Assembly: GCF_025263265.1 (NCBI RefSeq)
Contig: NZ_CP079869.1
Location: forward strand, 5,208,001 to 5,272,000
Reading direction: 5' to 3'
DNA from: Mycobacterium sp. SMC-4
GTDB taxonomy: Bacteria > Actinomycetota > Actinomycetes > Mycobacteriales > Mycobacteriaceae
Length of the DNA: 64,000 nt
The notes below the pieces were generated by a model. The model saw nothing but the letters and a program-made list of their open reading frames with translations, had not been told where the DNA came from and did no database searches. Position numbers and translations under genes: made by a program. Every line of letters starts with the position of its first letter. Position 1 is the stretch's first letter. This document shows positions 41,878-50,100 of this stretch, piece by piece.

Positions 41878-42411
41878 GTGGATTTCGAGTCCAGTCGGGC
41901 GATCGGTATCGCCCCATTCCATTCGCGAGGATCCCTCAAGGGATTCGTGCTCTCCGGACGCTGGCCGGATTCCACCAAGGAGTGGGCACAGCTGCTCATG
42001 GTCGCGGTGCGCGTCGCATCACTGCCCGGGCTGCTCTCCACCACAACGATTTTCGGTGCACGCGAAGAACTCCCGGACGACCCCGAGCCGGGTACCGTCG
42101 GACTGGTGCTCGCCGAAGGACCGGTGGTCGGTGAATCCGCGGTGCCGCCTGGCCATTTCGCCGAGTGCCAACCGCCGGCGCTGTTGATGCTGCACCCGCC
42201 GTCGGAGACGACACCGTCGCTTCCCGAATGCACTGGTGCGGCGTCGGGCTGTGTACTGCTGCCGGGATTGCCCCACCTTGGACTGGAACACCGTGCGGCG
42301 TGGGTGGAGGCCGAGGCCGACGGCACCGTGACCTCGATGGTCAGCCGGGTCGGCGTCGACCCGATCAGCCACCCCGACACCGCCATACTGGCGATGCTGC
42401 TTGCTGCATAA
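41878..42411 (+). CDS. Conserved hypothetical protein (Rv3847-like)
   Basis: A 177-residue protein without signal peptide or transmembrane helix. It begins GTG 41878 with GGGAGG 5 bases upstream. No domain is recognisable; the middle is rich in Pro and Gly. It matches Rv3847 in length and position, which in M. tuberculosis follows sodA. This conserved neighbour fixes the sodN/sodX pair to the sodA locus. Confidence 0.8.
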   Translation: MDFESSRAIGIAPFHSRGSLKGFVLSGRWPDSTKEWAQLLMVAVRVASLPGLLSTTTIFGAREELPDDPEPGTVGLVLAEGPVVGESAVPPGHFAECQPPALLMLHPPSETTPSLPECTGAASGCVLLPGLPHLGLEHRAAWVEAEADGTVTSMVSRVGVDPISHPDTAILAMLLAA

Positions 42412-42432
42412 GGCCTTTCGAACCACGTGATC

Positions 42433-42463
42433 CGGGCGCCCGAATCGTTTATTCGGGCACCCG
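42433..42463 (+). terminator. Hairpin after the Rv3847-like gene
   Basis: A 13-bp stem with one mismatch (CGGGCGCCCGAAT and ATTCGGGCACCCG, loop CGTTT) 21 bp past the stop. No T tract. It probably separates the gene from the riboswitch transcript. Confidence 0.6.
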
Positions 42464-42517
42464 AAATCACCTCGCCCACTGGCAATCTCACGCCGGATTG
42501 GTTAGCCTCGGCTACGT

Positions 42518-42661
42518 AAGCGAAGGGGAGTAGCCCCCAATCGTCGAGTCGACATACTGGCGTGAGCCCGGCCGGCGAACCACCCCCGGTGGTGGGCGAG
42601 ACCTTCGACCGACGCCTGGCGGGCCTGAGGCCCGGTAGGCGGACTGTCGAAAGGTCGTGCC
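42518..42661 (+). ncRNA. yybP-ykoY manganese riboswitch with SD-sequestering platform
   Basis: Conserved yybP-ykoY elements are visible: CGAAGGGGAGTAGCCC (42521-42536) and GGGCGAGACCTTCG (42594-42607). CGAAGG (42521-42526) and CCTTCG (42602-42607) form the closing P1 stem. Just before the start codon, GTCGAAAGGTC (42646-42656) contains the SD AAAGG and can pair with GACCTTCGAC (42600-42609). Forming P1 and sequestering the SD are therefore mutually exclusive. In this class Mn2+ stabilises the aptamer; here that would free the SD and turn on the Mn exporter gene. The family is established; the switch model is inference from base pairing. Confidence 0.88.
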
Positions 42662-43375
42662 GTGCTCTCTGCCATTCTGGTCAGCCTCGCCGTCGTCTTC
42701 GTCGCCGAACTCGGCGACAAATCTCAGCTGATCACCATGACGTACTCGCTGCGCCATCGGTGGTGGGTGGTGCTCTCCGGTGTCGGCATCGCGGCGATGC
42801 TCGTCCACGGGCTGTCGGTGGCCATCGGGCACTTCCTGGGGATGGCACTACCCCAGCAGCCCATCGCGTTCGCCGCCGCCATCGCGTTCCTGCTCTTCGC
42901 AGTGTGGACGTGGCGGGAAGGGCGCAACGACGACCCCGAGGATGAGCCCCGCATCGCCGAACCACGCTTTGTCATCTTCGCGATCGTCTCGTCCTTCGTC
43001 CTGGCCGAGCTCGGCGACAAGACGATGCTTGCCACCGTCGCGCTGGCCAGTGACCGCCATTGGCTGGGGGTTTGGATCGGTGCCACGATCGGGATGGTCC
43101 TCGCCGACGGCGTCGCGATCGCGGCGGGCGTGCTGCTGCACAAACGTCTGCCTGAGCGGTTCCTGCATGCACTGGCCAGCGTGCTGTTCCTGCTGTTCGG
43201 GTTATTCCTGCTCTTCGACGGTGCGCTGGGATTGCCGTGGGTCGCGGTCGCCGTCACCGGTGGCACCGCACTGGCCGCTGTCGTCGTCGCGGTCGTGGCC
43301 TGGCGGAGGGGTCGGCATAATGCCACACCGATCGGTGAGAGTTCGGACACCCGCCGGTCCGCCACTGGCTACTGA
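42662..43375 (+). CDS. TMEM165/GDT1-family manganese exporter
   Basis: A 237-residue membrane protein with two copies of the family motif ELGDK (FVAELGDKSQL and VLAELGDKTML), each in the first helix of a three-helix repeat, six helices in all plus a seventh near the C-terminus. Members move Mn2+ (or Ca2+) out of the cytosol, by exchange with protons. The upstream yybP-ykoY riboswitch strongly supports Mn export. GTG 42662 has AAAGG 7 bases upstream. The tail is hydrophilic. Confidence 0.92.
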   Translation: MLSAILVSLAVVFVAELGDKSQLITMTYSLRHRWWVVLSGVGIAAMLVHGLSVAIGHFLGMALPQQPIAFAAAIAFLLFAVWTWREGRNDDPEDEPRIAEPRFVIFAIVSSFVLAELGDKTMLATVALASDRHWLGVWIGATIGMVLADGVAIAAGVLLHKRLPERFLHALASVLFLLFGLFLLFDGALGLPWVAVAVTGGTALAAVVVAVVAWRRGRHNATPIGESSDTRRSATGY

Positions 43376-43795
43376 CAGTTTCACCGCCTGCGCACGGCCT
43401 ACGCAGACCGGGAGTTTGCCGCGCGACATCGCTCAAAGCCTGCTCAACGGCCCCTTCGGGACAAGACCGGATCGGCCTCTCAGCAAATTATCAGGCGGGC
43501 ACTTTGGTCGTTACCCGGGATTGCCGGACGGATCGGCCACGCCCGCTCGGCCGGACTGCGACCAACTAGCGCGACCATGTAACCTACGGAACCGTTAGAA
43601 TTTGCCTACCTGCACCTCGCATCGAGGATGTGCGGTGTGGTCACCGACGTCGTTAACCCAGCAGCGGCGTCGCCCAGCGTAGACCGGAGGAACATTTCCA
43701 TGGTTTGCACTTGGTTGTCGACCTAACTGTCGCTACGATAATCAGCAAATATGCCGCCTTTAGTACCCGCTCGCTTTCACGTGGAGGTCAATCCC
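43376..43795 (+). promoter_or_regulatory. Long upstream region of espR
   Basis: A 420-bp stretch without a long gene. Two promoter-like -10 elements are seen: TAGAAT at 43596-43601 and GATAAT at 43737-43742, the latter 16 bp after TTGTCG (43715-43720). A possible short leader ORF lies between them. EspR is known for a long regulated upstream region in M. tuberculosis, so complex control is expected. Element assignment is by eye. Confidence 0.5.
43700..43726 (+). CDS. Possible leader peptide MVCTWLST upstream of espR
   Basis: An 8-codon ORF with a strong SD (GGAGG at 43686-43690, 9 bases before its ATG), ending 69 bp upstream of the espR ATG. It contains one Cys and one Trp. Whether it is translated or regulates espR is not known; the SD is the only support. 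It would be present only on transcripts from the upstream promoter candidate. Confidence 0.3.
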   Translation: MVCTWLST

Positions 43796-44191
43796 ATGAG
43801 CAACACGTTTGCCGCTCGCCTGAACCGCTTGTTCGACACCGTCTACCCGCCCGGACGTGGCCCGCACACGTCTGCCGAAGTGATCGCAGCGTTGAAGTCG
43901 GAGGGCGTCACGATGTCCGCGCCGTACCTGTCGCAGCTGCGTTCCGGCAACCGGACCAACCCGTCGATGGCGACGATGGCCGCGCTTGCCAACTTCTTCC
44001 GCATCAAACCGGCGTACTTCACCGACGACGAGTACTACGAGAAGCTCGACAAGGAGCTGACGCTGCTGGCGGGGATGCGTGACGAGGGCGTGCGCCGCAT
44101 TGCCGCACGTACCGTCGGTCTGTCCCAGGAAGCCAAGCAGGACATCGTGGAGAAGGTCGACGAGCTGCGTCGGCGCGAGAATCTCGATTAG
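43796..44191 (+). CDS. espR: Nucleoid-associated regulator EspR
   Basis: A 131-residue XRE-type DNA-binding protein. The N-terminal helix-turn-helix spans SAEVIAALKSEGVTMSAPYLSQLRSGNRTNPS; the helical C-terminal part gives the dimer and includes FFRIKPAYFTDDEYYEKLD. EspR in M. tuberculosis binds many sites and activates espACD and other cell-envelope genes. ATG 43796 has GGAGG 8 bases upstream. It converges on the DUF6545/ImmA genes with a 6-bp gap, a neighbourhood that differs from M. tuberculosis. Confidence 0.95.
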   Translation: MSNTFAARLNRLFDTVYPPGRGPHTSAEVIAALKSEGVTMSAPYLSQLRSGNRTNPSMATMAALANFFRIKPAYFTDDEYYEKLDKELTLLAGMRDEGVRRIAARTVGLSQEAKQDIVEKVDELRRRENLD

Positions 44192-44197
44192 CTCGGT

Positions 44198-45364
44198 TCA
44201 CCCGCGCTGCGGCATCGGCGAACGCGACGCCGTCGCACCACCCGATCGGGCTTTGCGTTTGTCGAGTTCGCGGTACTGACGGGCGATCTCCAGGATCCAC
44301 TCGCGGTCGGAGTAGCTGGGCGGTTGGCGCAGCCAGGTCAGGCCGGGGAACGTGCGATGACGCTGTTCGTCGTCCCCGTCGCGCCCCTGGTGTATCCACC
44401 CGGCGATGGCGGCGGCCTGCACCGGGGGCGGCACGTCTGGGTGTTCTGCACGCTGGGCGGTCGGTGGCTGGTGCACCGGCTCGTCGGCCGATTCGTCGTC
44501 TGCCAGGTGCTTCGCTGAGGCGGCGGCGGTGGCCTCCAGATACAGCGCATCGGAGATCAGCGACATGCGCTCGGCCACCCGGAACACCAGCGGTCCGCGC
44601 GGGCGCACCCCGATGCCGACGTCGGGGTGTCGGCGGCCCAGCTCGTCGAGCAGCGGCTGGATCGCGCGCAGTTCCCGCCGCGCGCCGAACCAGTCCTCCA
44701 GGCTGGGCAGCAGCGAGCCAGCGGCCACGATCAGCATCGCGATGCCCAGCATGGTGGCGCCGGTGCCCACAGCGCGCAGCGCGAGAAACGCAAGTGCCAG
44801 GACGATCAGCACGATGCCGATGGTGAAGACGAACAGGGCCCGGCCGCGCCGCGTCCGATTGGAGTGCCGCAGACCCGCCCATACCACCAGGCTCAACGCC
44901 AGCAGGACGTAGAGCAGCGGCAACAACCAGGACAACGAGATGGCGTCAGAACCGAAGTTCTGCTGCAAGTACTCCTGGGGCGACATCACGGCCTGCCGAC
45001 CGGCGGACAGGAACACCGCCAGGCTCGCCACCGCGATCACCGCCGCGACGCTGTACTGGACGATCGCGATCTTGCGGGCCGCAGCCGGGCTGCGCACCGA
45101 CGAGACGGTGGTGATCATGACGCAGCTGCCGGCCGCGCAGCCGATCAGCGCCACCTGGCTGAGCGCCATCGAAATGTTCGGCCAGCCCAGGGTGGTGTCG
45201 ATGAGCAGCGTCAACGGCTGCCAGTTCAGCGCGGCGACGACCCCCAGGCTGCCCAACGCCAGGATCATCGCGGTGCTCACCACCGATTGCTTGTTGACCA
45301 GTGCCCACCCGATGCGCAGGCCGGTGGCCAGCCCGAGCAGCCCGGCAATGACCCAGACGATCAA
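44198..45364 (-). CDS. DUF6545 / MAB_1171c-type integral membrane protein
   Basis: A 388-residue protein with about seven transmembrane helices in the first 235 residues and a cytosolic C-terminal part (VRPRGPLVFRVAERMSLISDAL onward) with a charged tail. Annotated in databases as a putative transporter, but no transport has been shown. I chose TTG 45364, which overlaps the upstream protease stop as TTGA and has GGGAGAGG 7 bases upstream; the longer frame runs through the protease gene. In actinobacteria this family regularly sits beside ImmA/IrrE proteases and XRE regulators, as here. Confidence 0.82.
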   Translation of the reverse strand: MIVWVIAGLLGLATGLRIGWALVNKQSVVSTAMILALGSLGVVAALNWQPLTLLIDTTLGWPNISMALSQVALIGCAAGSCVMITTVSSVRSPAAARKIAIVQYSVAAVIAVASLAVFLSAGRQAVMSPQEYLQQNFGSDAISLSWLLPLLYVLLALSLVVWAGLRHSNRTRRGRALFVFTIGIVLIVLALAFLALRAVGTGATMLGIAMLIVAAGSLLPSLEDWFGARRELRAIQPLLDELGRRHPDVGIGVRPRGPLVFRVAERMSLISDALYLEATAAASAKHLADDESADEPVHQPPTAQRAEHPDVPPPVQAAAIAGWIHQGRDGDDEQRHRTFPGLTWLRQPPSYSDREWILEIARQYRELDKRKARSGGATASRSPMPQRG

Positions 45365-45852
45365 CCAAACGCCTCTCCCAGCCGCACCTGCACGATCGAG
45401 GATCGATCGGAGGGCAACCGTCCCAGCCGGTAGATGAGCAGTGCCGCGAAGTCCTCGGCCTCCTGCTCGAGGTCCTCGCCGCTCGGGCCCATGCATCCGG
45501 TGCGCTGGTTGAGCATGTAGCCGATCAGTTCGGAGGTGGCCACCTCGGTGTTCTCCCGCGCGGCCTGTGCCACCGATATGCCTTCATGGCCCAGCACCAG
45601 GTGGCCAAGTTCGTGAGCCAGCGTGCGGTCCCAGGCCGGAAGCCCCTCCTGGATGAGGAAGACATCACGGTCGCAGTACTGGCGCCATTGCCCGCACACC
45701 CCGGGCGGAAGTTCGGCAGTGGTGATCTCGATGGGCCGCCCGCGATTCTCGCTGACCGCCTCGACCAGGCGCGGCAGGGTGATCTCTCCGTGCCGCGGGG
45801 CCAGGTCGAGCACCTCACTCACCGCGCGGGTCACGCACCGGCTCGCAGGCAT
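45361..45852 (-). CDS. ImmA/IrrE-family zinc metalloprotease
   Basis: A 163-residue protein with the zinc motif AHELGH (His80, Glu81, His84) and a downstream acidic helix (EDLEQEAEDFAALL) that can give the third ligand. ImmA/IrrE proteases often cleave or inactivate an XRE-type repressor encoded beside them. ATG 45852 is preceded by AAGGGGG; the frame extends eight codons further. The stop overlaps the DUF6545 start, so the two are coupled. The nearest XRE protein is EspR. Confidence 0.88.
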   Translation of the reverse strand: MPASRCVTRAVSEVLDLAPRHGEITLPRLVEAVSENRGRPIEITTAELPPGVCGQWRQYCDRDVFLIQEGLPAWDRTLAHELGHLVLGHEGISVAQAARENTEVATSELIGYMLNQRTGCMGPSGEDLEQEAEDFAALLIYRLGRLPSDRSSIVQVRLGEAFG

Positions 45853-45912
45853 CAAACCCCCTTCCTCGGATCCCACTATCCGCCGCCCGGATGCCCCGGA
45901 CCGGCGGTTTGG

Positions 45913-46728
45913 TCAGTTCATGAATCGCGTCACGCTCCGGACGGCAATCGTGCGGCCCGCCTTGGCCTGGCGGTATCCAACCAGACCGCCCGCGCCGGTG
46001 AGCACCAGTATCCCGGCCACTCCGGGTAGGGCAACTGCTGCGATCTGCGGCAGACCCGCCCCACGCAGGTACTCCGGGTATCCGACGCGGTAGGTCGGCG
46101 GCGGTGAAACCGGGCTGCTGCCCAGTGCCGTGACCGGCTCCGGGGCACGGGCAGGTTCCCGGGTGGCGGGCCGGGCAGGCGGTGTCTGCGGGCGAGCTGC
46201 GCCACCGGCGGTTCCGGCCGGCCGCGGCGCGGCGACGCCCGGCACGACGGGCAGGACCGGGACGTTGACCGGGGCGCTGACGTGGGAGTTCATCGGGAGG
46301 CTGATGCCCGGGACGGTGTCGATGATCTCAGGGCTGACCGGTTCGGCCAGTGGCGGCGGGAACTGCGGCGCACCCGGGAACGGCAGGCGCGGCAACCCGC
46401 CGGGCAGCCCGATACCGTCGCTGCTGCCCGACGGCGCTTCGGGAACATCTGCGTCGTCGGGCGGGATCCCGAGCCCGCATTCCTGGTCGCGGCGTTTGCA
46501 GCGGGGCCGACGAGGCTCCTCGGGTTTCGCGTCCGCAGCCCGCGCGGCAGTTCGGCGGTCGGCAGTGGCGTCCCTGCCGTCCCTGGTATCCCTGATATCC
46601 CCGGTATCGCGGGTACTGCCCCGGTCCGAGACCGCACCGGGGTCGGCGCCGGCCGTGCCGCAGGCCAGACCCCCCAGCGTGCACACTGCGAGTAGGGCCA
46701 CCGCGGCGATGCGCGCTCGGAAAGCCAC
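45913..46728 (-). CDS. Secreted Pro/Arg-rich protein with C-terminal transmembrane anchor
   Basis: A 271-residue protein. The signal peptide is residues 1-28 (cleavage likely after AGA). The middle is low complexity: an Arg/Asp-rich part with DTRDGRD-type repeats, then Pro/Gly/Val-rich sequence. A C-terminal hydrophobic helix (IAAVALPGVAGILVLTGAGG) followed by YRQAKAGR anchors it. No domain is recognised. It lies 60 bp upstream of the ImmA gene on the same strand and may belong to the same unit. GTG 46728 is the start used. Confidence 0.68.
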   Translation of the reverse strand: MAFRARIAAVALLAVCTLGGLACGTAGADPGAVSDRGSTRDTGDIRDTRDGRDATADRRTAARAADAKPEEPRRPRCKRRDQECGLGIPPDDADVPEAPSGSSDGIGLPGGLPRLPFPGAPQFPPPLAEPVSPEIIDTVPGISLPMNSHVSAPVNVPVLPVVPGVAAPRPAGTAGGAARPQTPPARPATREPARAPEPVTALGSSPVSPPPTYRVGYPEYLRGAGLPQIAAVALPGVAGILVLTGAGGLVGYRQAKAGRTIAVRSVTRFMN

Positions 46729-46930
46729 GTCCTCACCGCCCTTCCGGAGGTACGGCTCTACACAAGCGGTCTATCGACCGATTCTCGCACAGGCCATTTT
46801 GCTGAGGAAGGTCAATCAGAAGCCGGGTACGGGCGAGCGCGTCCGGCCCTCGGGACGAACGATAATGTTGGCTGCGTCCCCCCGGATCGGCGGCGGGGAC
46901 GGTGAAACGACCGACCGGAAGGCTGCTGGG

Positions 46931-47587
46931 ATGAGTCTGTTCAAACGACGCAAGTCCCGCGCTACCCGCAAGGCGGAGGCACGCGCCCTCAAAGCGAAGG
47001 CGAAGCTCGAAGCCCGCTTGTCGGCCAAGAACGAGGCTCGCCGGTACAAGGCCGAGCAGAAGGCCCAGTCGCGGGCGCTGGCCGCACAGCTCAAGGCTCA
47101 GCGTGACAGCGACCGCGCCGCGTTGCGGGTAGCGCAGACCCAGCTCAAGGCCGCCCAGGAAGGAAAGCTGCTCTCACCGACCCGGATTCGTCGCGTGCTG
47201 ACGGTGAGCCGCCTGCTGGCACCCATAGCGGTGCCACTCGTGTACCGGGCGTCGATCGCGGCGCGGGGACTGCTCGACGAGCGCCGGGCGGACAAACTGG
47301 GTGTCCCGTTGAGCCAGTTGGGGCAGTTCTCCGGTCACGGCGCCGGCCTGTCCGCGCGCATTGCCGGCGCCGAGCACTCGCTGCGGTTGCTGTCGGACAA
47401 GAAGCCCAAGGACAGCGAGACACGTCAGTTCGTCACCGCGATCAACGAACGGCTCGGCGAGCTGGCCGCAGCGGTCACCGCCGCGGAGAACATGCCCTCG
47501 GCACGCCGTCGGGCCGCCCACGCCGCCATCTCCGAGCAGCTCGACGGAATCGACGCCGACCTGATGGCTCGGCTCGGGGTGGCCTGA
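46931..47587 (+). CDS. Conserved coiled-coil protein (Rv3850-like)
   Basis: A 218-residue protein with a long Lys/Arg/Ala-rich coiled coil (residues 5-85), a hydrophobic middle (LLAPIAVPLVYRASIAARG) and a C-terminal helical part with ENMPSARRRAAHAAI. No catalytic motif. It is well conserved in mycobacteria but of unknown function. Start ATG 46931, where MSLFKRRKSR agrees with known homologues. Followed after 2 bp by copC. Confidence 0.85.
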   Translation: MSLFKRRKSRATRKAEARALKAKAKLEARLSAKNEARRYKAEQKAQSRALAAQLKAQRDSDRAALRVAQTQLKAAQEGKLLSPTRIRRVLTVSRLLAPIAVPLVYRASIAARGLLDERRADKLGVPLSQLGQFSGHGAGLSARIAGAEHSLRLLSDKKPKDSETRQFVTAINERLGELAAAVTAAENMPSARRRAAHAAISEQLDGIDADLMARLGVA

Positions 47588-47589
47588 TC

Positions 47590-48129
47590 ATGACCGTTCT
47601 GCGGGTGATGGCGACCGCGCTACTGGCGGCCTCTGTGCTGGTGGGCGCCGGTGCTCAGGCTCCGGCTGCGCGGGCGCATGCCACGCTGATCAGTACCGAT
47701 CCTGTCGCCGACAGTGAATTGGCCGCCCCGCCGGCGCGGGTGGCCGCGACGTTCAACGAAACCATGCAACCGCAGTTCGCGGCGATGACCGTGATCGGAC
47801 CCGACAGCGTTCAGTGGGAGGACGGGCAACCCCAGGTCGACGACGCGGTGATCAGCATCGGCGTCCGGGCGGGCGCGCCGGCGGGTGACTACACGGTCAA
47901 CTACCGCGCCACCTCTGCCGACGGCCACGTGGTCACCGGCTCGTGGTCGTTCCGGGCGCTGGCCGGGGCCCCACCCGCGCAGGGTGAGCCGGTAGCGTCG
48001 CCGCCGCTGCCCGATGCACCGCCGGTCGAGGACGAATCCGGTGGCGGAATTCCCGGCTGGCCATTCCTGCTGGCTGCGGCGGTGGTGATCACACTCGGCG
48101 CTGCGTGGGCGGTGCGGCGCCAGCGGTGA
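47590..48129 (+). CDS. CopC-domain copper-binding protein (Rv3851-like)
   Basis: A 179-residue exported protein. After a signal peptide (ending ARA) the mature protein starts HATLISTDPVADSELAAPPA, the CopC Cu(II)-site N-terminus, and ends its domain with SADGHVVTGSWSF. A C-terminal transmembrane helix anchors it to the membrane. It should bind copper outside the membrane and pass it to the CopD partner encoded next, with which it overlaps by GTGA. Confidence 0.88.
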   Translation: MTVLRVMATALLAASVLVGAGAQAPAARAHATLISTDPVADSELAAPPARVAATFNETMQPQFAAMTVIGPDSVQWEDGQPQVDDAVISIGVRAGAPAGDYTVNYRATSADGHVVTGSWSFRALAGAPPAQGEPVASPPLPDAPPVEDESGGGIPGWPFLLAAAVVITLGAAWAVRRQR

Positions 48130-49049
48130 CGCGGCGCCGAACGCTGGCCGGCGCGCTGCTGATCACCGCGGTCTCCGGTGTGCTGGTCTGGGCCCTTGGT
48201 CATCCCGATGTGTCGCTGGGCACGACGGCAGTACGCGCGGTGGCTGTCGTCGCGGCAGTGGTAACCCTGGGGTTGTCCGTCGTGCCGCTGCTCGACACCG
48301 GTCGGCACCGCCGGGAGCTGCACGCGAGTGCCGGTGCGCCGATGATCGTCGGCTCGGCGGTGTGGCTGGTCGCCGAGTTGGCGCGGGCAATGTTCAACAG
48401 CGCATCCGCGGCCGGCACCACGGTGTGGTCGGTCGGGTGGCGCACCAGCTACGACTACCTGGTGCTGACCGCCCCGGGACGTGCCGCGCTGCTCACCATG
48501 GCCTGCGCGGGGCTGGTCCTCGGGCTTGCGGTGCTGGGCGCGCACACAGCACCTGCCGGTGTCGCGACCGTCGGGGCGGCCGCCGCCGGGATCGTCGGGC
48601 ACTCGCTGACCGGACATCTGGCGCACCATCCGGTGGGCAGCGTCGCGGTCGCTGCGCATGCCCTGGCAGCGGCTTTGTGGTGCGGCGCGTTGGCCGCCCT
48701 GGTTCTGACGGTCGAGCATCGTGGTCGGTGGTCGCGGGTACTGCCGCGCTTTTCCCAGATGTCGCTGTGGTGCGTGATCGTCTTGCTGGCCGGTGGCATC
48801 CTGGCCGGGTCGGCCCAATTATCCTCTGCCGGTGAGCTTTTCAGCACCGGGTACGGTCGAATACTGGTGGCCAAGTCACTGTGCACCGCGCTGTTGCTGG
48901 CGTTGGCCTGGCGGCATCGCACCGTCTGGGTGCCTGCTGCCCGTGGCCACCGCAGCACCGCGGAGCTGTCACTGCGCCGAGCCCACCTGGAACTTGCGGT
49001 GATGTGCGTGGCGCTGACGGCGGCAGCAGCGCTGGCAGTCACGGGTTGA
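48126..49049 (+). CDS. CopD-domain membrane protein
   Basis: A 307-residue polytopic protein with about eight transmembrane helices. It has His-containing segments GHSLTGHLAHHPVGSVAVAAHALAAALWCGALAAL, typical of the CopD copper-resistance domain. It probably takes copper from CopC for import. Its GTG start overlaps the CopC stop (GTGA). Confidence 0.85.
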   Translation: MTRRRTLAGALLITAVSGVLVWALGHPDVSLGTTAVRAVAVVAAVVTLGLSVVPLLDTGRHRRELHASAGAPMIVGSAVWLVAELARAMFNSASAAGTTVWSVGWRTSYDYLVLTAPGRAALLTMACAGLVLGLAVLGAHTAPAGVATVGAAAAGIVGHSLTGHLAHHPVGSVAVAAHALAAALWCGALAALVLTVEHRGRWSRVLPRFSQMSLWCVIVLLAGGILAGSAQLSSAGELFSTGYGRILVAKSLCTALLLALAWRHRTVWVPAARGHRSTAELSLRRAHLELAVMCVALTAAAALAVTG

Positions 49050-49125
49050 GTTGGTGAAGGCGCCGACACGGCGCCTGGCATGATGGGCACCACTGCCGGG
49101 TGCAGAAACTCAAAGGAGCAACGAC

Positions 49126-49608
49126 ATGGCAGAGCAGCCGGATCGGCCCGAGGAACGGCCCGACGCCGCGACCCCGCAGCCCGATCCGCCGGCTGCGCCG
49201 GTGCAGAAGACGCCGGCCAAGAAGGCACCGGCGAAAAAGACCCCGGCCAAAAAGACCCCGGTCAAGAAGACCGCCGCCAAGAAGGCGCCGGCGAAGAAGA
49301 CCGCGGCCACCAAGTCCTCGGCCAAGAGCGCACCGGCCAAGAAAGCGCCCCCGAAGAAAGCGCCGCCCGCCGAGCACGGCGCCCCGCTCGTCGCCGAAGA
49401 TGCAGTCGCCTCGGCTGCCAAAGAGGCTGCTGCACAGGCCAAGTCGACCGTCGCCACGGCAAGCGACCCGATCTCGGCCCCGGTGGCCGTACCCGACGAC
49501 TCGTCGTCATCGCGTCTGCCGGTGACCGCAGCCGTGGTGACCGGGTTGCTGGCTCTGGTGGTGATCCTGTGGGCCGCCCGCCGCGCAGGTAGCCACTCCG
49601 AAGACTGA
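49126..49608 (+). CDS. hns: H-NS-like nucleoid protein with C-terminal membrane anchor (Rv3852-like)
   Basis: A 160-residue protein. Residues 25-80 are a Lys/Ala/Pro tract of KKTPAKKAPAKK-type repeats like those of histone H1 tails. A C-terminal hydrophobic helix (LPVTAAVVTGLLALVVILWAA) anchors it to the membrane. Rv3852 was described as an H-NS homologue binding DNA and localised at the membrane. ATG 49126 has GGAG 8 bases upstream. Confidence 0.9.
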   Translation: MAEQPDRPEERPDAATPQPDPPAAPVQKTPAKKAPAKKTPAKKTPVKKTAAKKAPAKKTAATKSSAKSAPAKKAPPKKAPPAEHGAPLVAEDAVASAAKEAAAQAKSTVATASDPISAPVAVPDDSSSSRLPVTAAVVTGLLALVVILWAARRAGSHSED

Positions 49609-49620
49609 GATGATGACCCG

Positions 49621-50100
49621 GTGACCGTGCCTCCACGCCCCACCGCTGACCTCGTCGACGACATCGGCCCGGACGTCCGCAGCTGCGACCTGCAGTTACG
49701 TCAGTACGGTGGACGCACCGAGTTCGCCGGACCCGTGACAACGGTGCGATGCTTCCAGGACAACGCGCTGCTGAAGTCGGTGCTGTCCGAACCCGGAGAG
49801 GGAGGCGTGCTGGTGATCGACGGCGCAGGCTCGCTGCGCACCGCGCTCGTCGGTGACGTGATCGCCGAGCTGGGCCGCTCCAACGGCTGGTCGGGTCTGA
49901 TCATCAACGGCGCGGTGCGCGACGTCGCGACGTTGCGCACGCTCGACATCGGCATCAAGGCCCTGGGCAGCAATCCCCGCAAGAGCACCAAGACCGGCGA
50001 GGGCGAGCGCAACGTCGCCGTCGAGTTCGGCGGCGTGGTGTTCGCTCCCGGTGACGTCGCCTACAGCGACGACGACGGGATCGTGCTCATCTCAGGCTGA
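49621..50100 (+). CDS. rraA: RraA-family protein (regulator of RNase E activity)
   Basis: A 159-residue trimeric-fold protein. Key segments are [54 protein letters not shown] and [22 protein letters not shown]. Early annotation as a menaquinone methyltransferase (menG) is not supported by the sequence. The family contains inhibitors of RNase E and also aldolases (HMG/oxaloacetate); the RNRS-type active site could be compatible with aldolase activity. The end overlaps ethA by 9 bp tail to tail. Confidence 0.9.
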   Translation: MTVPPRPTADLVDDIGPDVRSCDLQLRQYGGRTEFAGPVTTVRCFQDNALLKSVLSEPGEGGVLVIDGAGSLRTALVGDVIAELGRSNGWSGLIINGAVRDVATLRTLDIGIKALGSNPRKSTKTGEGERNVAVEFGGVVFAPGDVAYSDDDGIVLISG

